A stretch of DNA of 64,000 bases from Micromonospora musae (lineage in GTDB: Bacteria > Actinomycetota > Actinomycetes > Mycobacteriales > Micromonosporaceae): NCBI RefSeq assembly GCF_003626635.1, contig NZ_RAZT01000001.1, forward strand, positions 124,001-188,000. Reading direction: 5' to 3'. A model generated the notes under the pieces. It had not been told where the DNA came from. It searched no databases and was given only the letters and a program-made list of their open reading frames with translations. Within the stretch, counting starts at the first letter, position 1, and every line of letters starts with the position of its first letter. Both the position numbers and the translations under genes were made by a program. Positions 32,632 through 41,588 of the stretch are shown piece by piece.

Positions 32632-32754
32632 CGTTGCGTTCATGGCCGAGGCAACAAGTCTGTTGCGTATTACCGGCATCTACCCAGCTCAGACCTCGAT
32701 AATCGTTGCAACAGGTGTAGTTTCAACGCAACGTTTGTGACGTCGGACGTTGCA
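32632..32754. promoter_or_regulatory. Cluster of GTTGC half-sites between DUF4097 and regulator genes
   Basis: Seven copies of GTTGC or its complement lie in 123 bp: 32633, 32651, 32662, 32705, 32708, 32728 and 32749. They form an inverted pair GCAACA-N4-TGTTGC (32651-32666) and an eight-bp palindrome GTTGCAAC (32705-32712). The A+T content is higher than in flanking genes. Probable binding sites for the regulator encoded at 32814. Confidence 0.55.
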
Positions 32755-32813
32755 ATGGAGTAGAAGTGAACGCTATGCTCGGTGCGTTCGGGAAGCGGTG
32801 GAGGGAGATCGGG

Positions 32814-33569
32814 ATGCCGGGCGGCAGGCTCACCCAGCAGGAACGCCAGCAGATCGCGCTGGGGCTGACCGACGGGCTCGCCTACGCGGAGATCGCCAGA
32901 CGTCTCGACCGCCCCACCTCGACCATCACCCGTGAGGTGATGCGCAACGGCGGCCCCACCGCCTACCGTGCCGACCTGGCCCACCGGGCCACCGGGCACC
33001 GGGCCCGCCGGCACCGGCAGGTCGCCGCCCGAGGCCCGGGCGCGGCCCCACAGGCGGACGGACGCGACGCCGACGTCGTACGCGAGTACGAGGAGGTGTT
33101 CACCACCCTGCTGACGCAGCAGGGCCTGCCCAAGATGATGTCCCGGGTGTTGACCTGCCTCTACACCACCGACGCGGGCAGTCTCACCGCCTCGGAACTC
33201 GTGCAGCGCCTCCAGGTCAGCCCGGCGTCGATCTCCAAAGCGATCACGTTCCTGGCGAACCAGGGCCTCATCCGGCGGGAACGCGACGAACGCCGCCGCG
33301 AGCGCTACGTCGTCGACGACGACGTCTGGTACCAGGGGATGATCGCCGCCGCCCGATCCAACATCCAGCTCGCCGAGACCGCACGGCAGGGCGTCCGGAT
33401 CCTCGGCCCCGACACCCCGGCCGCCGCCCGCCTGGAGAACATCGCCCGCTTCGTCGACTTCGTCACCGAGAGCCTCACCCGCGCCGCGGAGCAGGCCCGC
33501 GAGATCCTCTACACGAAGACCGAGGCGACGCCGGGTGCCACCGCCGCGCCGCGCACAGAGCACGGGTAG
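32814..33569 (+). CDS. GbsR/MarR-like regulator with N-terminal HTH_38 domain
   Basis: 251 residues. The N-terminal GRLTQQERQQIALGLTDGLAYAEIARRL with STITREVMRNGG is an IS30-like helix-turn-helix (HTH_38), followed by a Arg-rich linker and a MarR/GbsR winged helix at about residues 95-190 (ELVQRLQVSPASISKAITFL). Two DNA-binding domains in one chain fit the many half-sites upstream. ATG 32814 has GGAGGGAG upstream and is preferred over 32766. Confidence 0.82.
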   Translation: MPGGRLTQQERQQIALGLTDGLAYAEIARRLDRPTSTITREVMRNGGPTAYRADLAHRATGHRARRHRQVAARGPGAAPQADGRDADVVREYEEVFTTLLTQQGLPKMMSRVLTCLYTTDAGSLTASELVQRLQVSPASISKAITFLANQGLIRRERDERRRERYVVDDDVWYQGMIAAARSNIQLAETARQGVRILGPDTPAAARLENIARFVDFVTESLTRAAEQAREILYTKTEATPGATAAPRTEHG

Positions 33570-33588
33570 CGGGCCTGTCGCGTTCCCC

Positions 33589-34428
33589 TCACACCACGCG
33601 GAGGGCGGCGCGTCGCGGCCGGTGGCGCAGTCGATCGACCGCCGCGGCGGTCGCCTCGTCGGCGGGTAGCCAGACGACCAACTGCTGGGCGTCCGGGGTG
33701 GGGAGTTCGAGCGTCTCCCGATCCCAGTGCAGCGGGTCGGTGTGCGGGTGGTTGAGGGTGAGCGGCACCCGGGGCGGGGGCAGATGGTGGTGCAGTCGCC
33801 GGGTGAACTCGGCGCCGGCGACCGGCGCGAACTCGGCCGTGAACCACTCGAAGCTCTCGGTCGAGGGCCCGAGCCACAGGTTGAAGACCTGCTCGTCCGC
33901 GATCTGGTCCCAGTCCGCGAGGACGGTCCGGGCCTGGGGGTGCGTGAAGACGTACCGCGTGAGGTTGGGTTCCTCGGCGTCCAGCAGGCCGGTGGCGCGC
34001 ATCACGGTGCCGAAGCCGTCGGTGTGGGCGAGCACGTCGCCGAGCCGGTTGGTGACGAAGGCGACGCCCGGCTCGATCAGTTCGAGGATCCGGCGGACGT
34101 TGGGCCGTACGGTCCGCTGCGGTGGCGCCGGCCGCGAGCGGTCGACGCAGAGCCCGCTGCTGATCTTGGCAAGGTAGCGCAGGTGGGTGCGTTCGGCCGC
34201 GTCGAGGTTGAGCCCGTCTGCGAGGGCCTTGACGATGGGGTCGGACGGGTTACGGTCGCGGCCCTGCTCGATCCGGGTGAGGTACTCGACGCTGATGCCG
34301 GCTCGGGTGGCCAGCTCCGAACGCCGTAGCCCCGGAGCGCGTCGCCGCTCGTGCGCCGGGAGCCCCAGATCCTCCGGCCGCGTGCTGTCGCGCTTGGCCC
34401 GGACGAAGTTCCCCAACGGCGTACCCAT
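33589..34428 (-). CDS. XRE-family regulator with MmyB-like ligand domain
   Basis: 279 residues with the same plan as the regulator at 683: helix-turn-helix RRSELATRAGISVEYLTRIEQGRD, then an MmyB-like domain (NVRRILELIEPGVAFVTNRLGDVLAHTDGF). It faces an FMN-reductase gene across 112 bp and probably represses it. TACGCT lies exactly six bases before ATG 34428, so the mRNA may be leaderless. Confidence 0.85.
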   Translation of the reverse strand: MGTPLGNFVRAKRDSTRPEDLGLPAHERRRAPGLRRSELATRAGISVEYLTRIEQGRDRNPSDPIVKALADGLNLDAAERTHLRYLAKISSGLCVDRSRPAPPQRTVRPNVRRILELIEPGVAFVTNRLGDVLAHTDGFGTVMRATGLLDAEEPNLTRYVFTHPQARTVLADWDQIADEQVFNLWLGPSTESFEWFTAEFAPVAGAEFTRRLHHHLPPPRVPLTLNHPHTDPLHWDRETLELPTPDAQQLVVWLPADEATAAAVDRLRHRPRRAALRVV

Positions 34429-34540
34429 CCTCCGAGCGTACGACCTGAACAGCCGGGCGGACCGGGCGTAGGGTGGCCGTGCGGGGGCCAGCCTGCGACC
34501 GGCCTGGCTAGGAAGCCACGAACCGCCGACCGTTTACGGC

Positions 34541-35140
34541 ATGAACCCCAAGAACAAGCTCGTGATCATCGTCGGCAGCGTCCGCGAGGGCAGGTTCGGG
34601 CCGGTCGTCGCCGCGTGGGTGGCGGAGCAGGCCCGGACGCAGAGCGACTTCGAGGTCGACGTCGTCGACCTGGCCGACGCGGACCTCCCGCTGACGCTGC
34701 CGGCCGCCCCGCCGAAGTTCGCCGGCGAGAACTACCCCCGGCCCGAAGGGATGCGGGACGTCACCGCGAAGCTGGCCGCCGCGGACGCCTTCGTCATCGT
34801 CACGCCCGAGTACAACCACAGCTACCCGGCTTCGCTCAAGGCGCTCATCGACTGGCACTTCACCCAGTGGACCGCCAAGCCGGTCGCGTTCGTCAGCTAC
34901 GGCGGCGCGGGCGGCGGCCGGCACGCCGTGCTTCACCTGCAGAACGTCCTCACCGAGCTGCACGCGGTCACCATCCGCGACGCGCTGGCCTTCCCGAACT
35001 ACTTCACCGCCTGGCAGGACGGGTCACCTCTCGACGCCGCGGCGGAGAGCTACGCCAAGACCCTGCTGGTGCAGCTCGACTGGTGGGCGAAGGCCATGCG
35101 CGCCGCCCGAGCCGAAGCTCCGTACCCGGGCGGAGCGTGA
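34541..35140 (+). CDS. NADPH-dependent FMN reductase family protein
   Basis: 199-residue flavodoxin-like reductase: VGSVREGRFGPVVAAW binds the flavin phosphate and TPEYNHSYPASLKALIDW the isoalloxazine. It reduces FMN, quinones or azo compounds with NAD(P)H. It is the probable target of the divergent XRE/MmyB regulator. Confidence 0.88.
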   Translation: MNPKNKLVIIVGSVREGRFGPVVAAWVAEQARTQSDFEVDVVDLADADLPLTLPAAPPKFAGENYPRPEGMRDVTAKLAAADAFVIVTPEYNHSYPASLKALIDWHFTQWTAKPVAFVSYGGAGGGRHAVLHLQNVLTELHAVTIRDALAFPNYFTAWQDGSPLDAAAESYAKTLLVQLDWWAKAMRAARAEAPYPGGA

Positions 35141-35192
35141 CGCGGGGCCGTCACCCGGATTTTCCGGAGGTGGCGTGCGGCGGCTCCCGGTG

Positions 35193-36416
35193 TCAGCCGA
35201 CCATGTCGCGCAGCAGCTTCGCAGCCACCGTCGCGCCGTCGGTGCGGACAGTGCCGGCCACGGCGGTCGCCCGGGCTCGGGTCTCGGGAGAAAGTGCGAC
35301 ACCGAGTAGCGCGTTCAGGGACTCGAAGGTCGGGTTCGGGCCGTCGTGAGCCGCGCCGATGCCGAGGTCGGCCACGCGGCGGGCCCAGTACGGCTGGTCC
35401 GCCATCTGGGGTACGACCACCTGGGGCGCGCCGGCCCGGGCGGCCGTGGTCGTGGTGCCCGCCCCGCCGTGATGGACGACGGCAGCGACACGTGGGAACA
35501 GGGCGTGGTGGTTGAGCTCGCCGACGGCGAGGCAGTCGACCTGGCCGTCGGTCATGGCCAGGTCGGCCCAGCCGCGGGAGAGGAGCACACGGTGACCCTG
35601 CGCGCGGACCGCCTCGACGGCGGCCCGGGCCACGCCGTCCGCGTCACGCATCGGGATGCTGCCGAACCCCACGTACACCGGCGGTTCGCCGGCTTGGAGG
35701 AACGCCTCCACGTCGGGCGGCAGCGGACGGTCGTCCGTCCGGAACCACGCGCCGGTCTGCATCACGTCGAGGTCGGCCGGCTCCTGCCACGGGCTCAGGA
35801 CCGGATCGGTGGCCAGCCAGGGGCGGTCGGTGAGGACGTGTTCGCGGAAGTGCTCCACCGGCGGCAGGCCGATGGCCGCCCGGTGGCTGTTGAGACCGGT
35901 CCCGAACAGCACGTTCATGGTTTCGGCGTCCAGGTCCCACAGCGCCCGGTTGTCGGTCACGCTCGGCGGGAACGGCCGGCCTGGCCGCTCGAACGGCGGG
36001 TGATGCGGCGAGGGCAGGTAGGCGGGGAAGTAGGAGACGAAGACGTAAGGAATGCCCCGGTGCTCGGCGGCCGTCCTCGCGCCGGCCGCGGCCGGCAGTA
36101 GACCGGTCGCCAGGATCACGTCGCACCCCTCGGCGGCCGCGATGACCGCCTCATAGGTCGTGGCGGTCATCGCGGCCGCGCGTGCGGGCAGCCCCTCCGC
36201 GGGAGCGTTCGTCTTCCCGGTGAGCACCGCCTTCACGAACGGGCGCACCGGCTCGCCGATCGGCACCAGCGGAAGGCCGACGGAGTCGAACAGCTCCGCG
36301 AAGTCCGGAGGAGTGCACATCCGTACGTCCGCTCCAAGCTCCCGCAGCTGCATCGCGACCGCGACCAGCGGTTCGACGTCTCCGCGCGACCCGTAGGCCA
36401 TCAACAGCACACGCAT
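35193..36416 (-). CDS. Macrolide-type glycosyltransferase (GT1)
   Basis: 407 residues. MRVLLMAYGSRGDVEPLVAVA is the N-terminal GT-B acceptor domain start; VVHHGGAGTTTTAARAGAPQVVVPQMADQPYWARRV is the nucleotide-sugar binding motif of UDP- or dTDP-sugar transferases acting on antibiotics (vancomycin GtfB, macrolide inactivators). No biosynthetic cluster surrounds it, so detoxification by glycosylation is as likely as biosynthesis. ATG 36416 is the natural family start. Confidence 0.85.
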   Translation of the reverse strand: MRVLLMAYGSRGDVEPLVAVAMQLRELGADVRMCTPPDFAELFDSVGLPLVPIGEPVRPFVKAVLTGKTNAPAEGLPARAAAMTATTYEAVIAAAEGCDVILATGLLPAAAGARTAAEHRGIPYVFVSYFPAYLPSPHHPPFERPGRPFPPSVTDNRALWDLDAETMNVLFGTGLNSHRAAIGLPPVEHFREHVLTDRPWLATDPVLSPWQEPADLDVMQTGAWFRTDDRPLPPDVEAFLQAGEPPVYVGFGSIPMRDADGVARAAVEAVRAQGHRVLLSRGWADLAMTDGQVDCLAVGELNHHALFPRVAAVVHHGGAGTTTTAARAGAPQVVVPQMADQPYWARRVADLGIGAAHDGPNPTFESLNALLGVALSPETRARATAVAGTVRTDGATVAAKLLRDMVG

Positions 36417-37017
36417 GTGGTGAGCCCCATCTCGTGAGATTTCCGGGCTCGGCCTGGCGCGGCCCGGTCCGGTGGTCAGTGGCAGTGATCGACGCAGGCC
36501 AGCCTCGGTAAGGGCGGCTCGTCCTCGCAAAAGGGGAGATGGGTAAGGATCAGGTCGGGGTCGGTAGCAGCGGCCTGGCCTCGTGTTCCTGGGCTGGGTG
36601 GTCGATTCTGCGGCATCCCCGGGGTCTTGCCGCAAGCCGCCCTGTGCGCGATATTCTGATCATGGAGAGAGCGGCTGCCCGCCTCTCCCAATTCGATCGA
36701 CGGGGACAGCGGTCACGGCCGCATCCGCCTCGACGGCACCCGTTGAGCTTCCGGTAGCACCGACGAACGTCCGGTCGGGAAAACTGGTTGAGCCCTCCTT
36801 CGGCCGTGAAATACGTTGCTGGCGGCCCGTCGCAGTGAGGACAGAGGACGACATCGCATGACCCCGCCTGCTCTCTAGACCTGACAGCTTTCATCGCTCA
36901 CCTGTAGCCGACGCTCCCGTCGGCTACGCCGGGCTGCCCTCGTGCGCCCGGTCATCCAGCGTTCGAGGCCGCGCGTGATCGGCCTCGCGTCAGGTCTAGA
37001 GATCAGGTCTAGAGATC
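36417..37017. other. 600-bp gene-poor region with repeats before DUF1062 gene
   Basis: No convincing gene. Short frames on both strands lack ribosome sites and family features. The right-hand third holds a ten-bp hairpin (36904-36927) and three copies of TCAGGTCTAGAG or its complement. The base composition is less biased than the neighbouring genes. Confidence 0.6.
36873..37015. repeat. Inverted and tandem 13-bp repeats upstream of DUF1062 gene
   Basis: CTCTAGACCTGAC (36873-36885) is the exact complement of GTCAGGTCTAGAG (36989-37001). The unit TCAGGTCTAGAGA also occurs as a perfect tandem pair, 36990-37002 and 37003-37015, ending two bases before the DUF1062 ATG. The layout suits an operator with looping, or a scar of element insertion. 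Confidence 0.6.
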
Positions 37018-37578
37018 ATGTCTTCACAACCTCATATCGTGCTGCCCTGGGTCGTTCGCCGGACCAGGCTGCCGCTGCTGTCGTTGCGGTGCGTGGACTG
37101 CCGGTCGGAGTCGGCGACCACCGGCGGCGGCAGGTTCCGCGTCAACGCCAACGGCAAGCTGCTGGACGTGTGGCTGCTGGTCCGCTGCGTGTCCTGCGAC
37201 CGGACGAGCAAGCTCACCGTGCATGAGCGCAAGCCGGCCAGCTCCTTCGATCCGGCCGAGCTCCACGGCTACTACGTCAACGATCCACAACTGGTGGCGT
37301 GCACGCTCTTGGACCCGCTGCTCGCCCACCGCAGCCGCTTCAACCTCGACTGGACGGGGGCCTGGCGGCTGGACACCCCGTCGGCCTGGCTCGACGAGGC
37401 GTGGCCGGTCCGGGTGGAGGTCGCCTTCGACGATCCGGTACCGGTGCGCCCGGAACGGCTCATCGCCCACGGGCTCGGCCTCAGCAGGAACGAGGTGCTG
37501 CGCCGGATCAAGTGCGACGTCGGTCTGCGTCGTCGTACCAGCGCCGGATTCACCTTCACCGTGCTGGCCGGCGACTAG
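37018..37578 (+). CDS. DUF1062 domain protein
   Basis: 186 residues. Two CxxC pairs (SLRCVDCRSE and LVRCVSCDRT) form a probable zinc ribbon, followed by GLSRNEVLRRIKCDVGLRRRTSAGF, the DUF1062 C-terminal signature. Function unknown. The tandem repeat abuts the ATG, leaving no room for a normal ribosome site except AGAGA. Confidence 0.8.
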   Translation: MSSQPHIVLPWVVRRTRLPLLSLRCVDCRSESATTGGGRFRVNANGKLLDVWLLVRCVSCDRTSKLTVHERKPASSFDPAELHGYYVNDPQLVACTLLDPLLAHRSRFNLDWTGAWRLDTPSAWLDEAWPVRVEVAFDDPVPVRPERLIAHGLGLSRNEVLRRIKCDVGLRRRTSAGFTFTVLAGD

Positions 37579-37639
37579 CCGGGAGGCGGCCGGGCGGGCC
37601 GAGTGGCCCGCCCGGCCGCACCTCGAACGGTTTCCCGAA

Positions 37640-39232
<1,593 letters not shown>

Positions 39233-39292
39233 CTACGTCAATCGCCCGACCGTGACGGGTAGGGGGAGCACCCACATCGCTGCAACGTTCAT
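39233..39292 (-). CDS. 19-residue leader peptide before the monooxygenase gene
   Basis: ATG 39292 follows a strong GAGGAGG and encodes MNVAAMWVLPLPVTVGRLT. The stop is 51 bases before the monooxygenase ATG. Strong ribosome site, short length and a hairpin directly downstream are the usual parts of a translation-coupled attenuator. Confidence 0.45.
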   Translation of the reverse strand: MNVAAMWVLPLPVTVGRLT

Positions 39293-39332
39293 GGGTCTCA
39301 CCTCCTCGGGCGAAGTCACGGGCAACTGGAAG

Positions 39333-39704
39333 TTACAAGCCGAGCATCATCCCGTCCAGTTCTTTACGCGCCACGTGATCACGCCTCACGGCCGAGCCGA
39401 TTCTGACCGAGGCCGGTGTGGTCGTTGGGCGGATCCGGTGGCGGCCGGGCTGGCCCCGATCACGGTCGACGGTCTGATCCTGGAGTTGGCGTAGTTCGGT
39501 GGTTTGGGCAAGCTCGGGGTGGCGCTCGTAGGCGATCCGGGCCGAGGCGAGGGCCGCCTGCAGCCGGAGTGAGTTCGCCCAGGCGTACTCGGGTCCGCGG
39601 ACACCGCGGCGCTGGCGTACGTCGAGCAGCAGGCGGACGTCTGCGTGCCGCAGTCGTTTCGGGAAGGACTCGCCGTCGAAGCCGTAGACGCCGATCGTCA
39701 CCAT
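39333..39704 (-). pseudogene. Truncated DUF488 family gene
   Basis: The first 75 or so residues (MVTIGVYGFDGESFPKRL, DVRQRRGVRGPEYAWANSLRLQAALA, then PELAQTTELRQLQD) match DUF488 proteins. After that the frame becomes Arg/Pro-rich and lacks the conserved C-terminal half with its CxE...CHR motif. No continuation is seen in other frames. Likely a 3'-truncated relic. Confidence 0.6.
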
Positions 39705-39784
39705 TCTGAGCACCGGAGATCACCCCTGTACCTGCTGCTCGTGCCGGTTGAACCGGCACGAGCAGCAGCGGCCGCGAGGTCGCG

Positions 39785-40186
39785 TCACGCGACGGCGGTT
39801 CCCTCGAGTTCGACCATCTGGCCAGGGATCGCCAGCCGTGTCACCTCGAGCATCGTGGTGGTCGGCGCCACCCTGGCGGCACCCAACCGCGACGCCAGCA
39901 CGCCGTAGTGCGGGAACAGCAGCTCAACGTCGATGGTGTAGACGTTGAGTCGGACGAGATTCGCGAGGGACATGCCAGCCTCGCCGAGCACGGCCTCCAG
40001 GTTGTCGAGGCTCAGCGCCAACTGTGCGGCCATGTCGCCGTCATGCTGCGGCTTGCCGTCACCGCTCATCGCGGTTTGTCCGGAGCAGTACAGGGTCCGG
40101 GCCTGCCCGGAAACGATCTCCCCCTGGTTGAATCCCATCTCCAGCGACCACGTCACCGGGTTGACTGCCGTTCGATCCACTGCCAC
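39785..40186 (-). CDS. RidA family protein
   Basis: 133-residue RidA/YjgF-type enamine/imine deaminase. SGQTAMSGDGKPQHDGDMAAQ and NLVRLNVYTIDVE are recognisable, but the catalytic Arg region reads APTTTMLEVTRL, so activity is uncertain. GTG 40186 has GGAG upstream. It is divergent from a WYL regulator with an eight-bp inverted repeat between. Confidence 0.82.
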   Translation of the reverse strand: MAVDRTAVNPVTWSLEMGFNQGEIVSGQARTLYCSGQTAMSGDGKPQHDGDMAAQLALSLDNLEAVLGEAGMSLANLVRLNVYTIDVELLFPHYGVLASRLGAARVAPTTTMLEVTRLAIPGQMVELEGTAVA

Positions 40187-40276
40187 ATCAGCTCCATTCG
40201 ATTCATCGGGAGTGCGCACGTCCACGGGCTCGATAGCCACGGTCGCCGACGTCACGTTGATAAGCCTGGCAACGAA

Positions 40277-40297
40277 ACACGACATCCTGTGTCGTGT
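40277..40297. promoter_or_regulatory. Operator between RidA and WYL regulator genes
   Basis: ACACGACA-TCCTG-TGTCGTGT, a perfect inverted repeat with eight-bp arms. It covers the likely -35 region of the regulator's promoter, whose -10 TAGGGT is at 40305-40310. Confidence 0.6.
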
Positions 40298-40316
40298 ATT
40301 GCTGTAGGGTTTTCCG

Positions 40317-41291
40317 ATGCGCGCCGACCGGTTGGTCTCGCTGGTGCTGCTGCTGCGCCAGCGCGGTCGGCTGTCCGCGGCCACGCTGGCTCGCGAGCTG
40401 GAGGTGTCGACCCGCACGGTGCTGCGCGACATCGAGGCGCTGTCCGCAGCGGGCGTCCCGGTCCACGCCGAGCGCGGTCGGCACGGCGGTTTCGCACTGT
40501 TGCCCGGTTTCCGGACCGAGCTCACCGGACTGAACCACGACGAAGCGCTCGCCCTGCTGGTCGCCGGATCGCGGCGCGGCGCGCGAGCATTCGGCCTCGG
40601 CTCGGCGCTCGCTTCGGCCATGCGCAAGGTGGTTGACGCGCTGCCCGAAAGCTATCGGGCCACTGCGGCAGGCGCGGTCCAGCGCTTGCTCATCGACCCG
40701 GAGACCGACCTCCTCTCGCGCCGGCTGGTCGCTGACGAGGCGCCCGAGGCCGTAGTGGCGGAGGTCCGGCGCGCGGTGTTCGCCGGACACAAGCTGCGCA
40801 TCCATTACGCGGCTGTGCACCAGACCCCGAACTGGCGCACCGTGGACCCAATCGGCCTGGTCACGGTACGCGAGCAGGGCTACCTGCTGGCCATGAGGGC
40901 CGGCGTGGACCGTACCTACCGGCTGTCCCGGATTTTGGCCGCCGAGGAACTCCCGGAACCGGCACAGCGACCAGACCGGGTCGATCTGGACCGAGCCTGG
41001 CAGGAACGCAGCACGCAGTTTCGGACTGGCGGCGAACAAGTCACCGTGCTGGTACGGATGAACCCGGCGAGGCGGGAGGACCTGGTGGGCACCGCGCTGG
41101 CCGTCCGCGCCGAGGAAACCGACGCAGACGGCTTACTGCGGCTGGAGGTGACCTTCCAAGATCCGAGACACGCCGAATGGGCGCTGTGGCAGCTCGCCAC
41201 GAACGCGGAAGCCCTGGGCCCGCAGTGGTTGCGGACGTCCCTGCGCAACCGCGCTGCCGCGGTCGCCGCCCGCTACGGAGTGCCATCCTGA
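40317..41291 (+). CDS. YafY-type regulator with HTH_11 and WYL domains
   Basis: 324 residues. The N-terminal HTH_11 winged helix (LAREELEVSTRTVLRDIEALSAAG-like segment at residues 20-50) is followed by a WYL domain around residues 145-215 and a C-terminal WCX domain. TAGGGT lies six bases before ATG 40317, indicating a leaderless message. Such regulators often respond to nucleotide-like or small ligands and act on the divergent gene, here ridA-like. Confidence 0.85.
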   Translation: MRADRLVSLVLLLRQRGRLSAATLARELEVSTRTVLRDIEALSAAGVPVHAERGRHGGFALLPGFRTELTGLNHDEALALLVAGSRRGARAFGLGSALASAMRKVVDALPESYRATAAGAVQRLLIDPETDLLSRRLVADEAPEAVVAEVRRAVFAGHKLRIHYAAVHQTPNWRTVDPIGLVTVREQGYLLAMRAGVDRTYRLSRILAAEELPEPAQRPDRVDLDRAWQERSTQFRTGGEQVTVLVRMNPARREDLVGTALAVRAEETDADGLLRLEVTFQDPRHAEWALWQLATNAEALGPQWLRTSLRNRAAAVAARYGVPS

Positions 41292-41588
41292 GAGTTCGAC
41301 CAGGACTTCTCGCGGTGTGACTGCTCCCATGCCGGCCAGCAGCGGCGGGTTACCTCCACGCTGTGATCGCGCAGGTGCGACGGTGATTCCACCGCCGCGC
41401 GTGCCCGCCACGCCGCAGCCGGCGGCGATCTGTTCGGCGAGGATCCTCTCCGCCTACTGCAGACCCGAGCGGACGTTTGCTCGTACGAGCCAGTCGATCC
41501 TCGGCACTTCAATGAGAACTCGCCAGTGCACTGTTCCAGCACTGGATCGGTCGCGTGTTGCTCTGTTGACTGCTGGCAGACTTATCCC
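41292..41588. other. Intergenic region, no gene seen
   Basis: 297 bp between the WYL regulator and S9 peptidase. No frame has family features. CAGACT lies six bases before the peptidase ATG and may be a weak -10 box for leaderless transcription. Confidence 0.5.

Noticed and set aside
36476..36691. 71-residue frame on the minus strand ending in a Cys-containing tail, as a possible peptide precursor for the nearby glycosyltransferase
   Set aside because: No ribosome site at any start, no leader-like helix, and no maturation genes; composition fits non-coding sequence.
36904..36927. Ten-bp hairpin as a tRNA or small RNA
   Set aside because: No cloverleaf arms or T-loop sequence; at most a terminator or attenuator stem.
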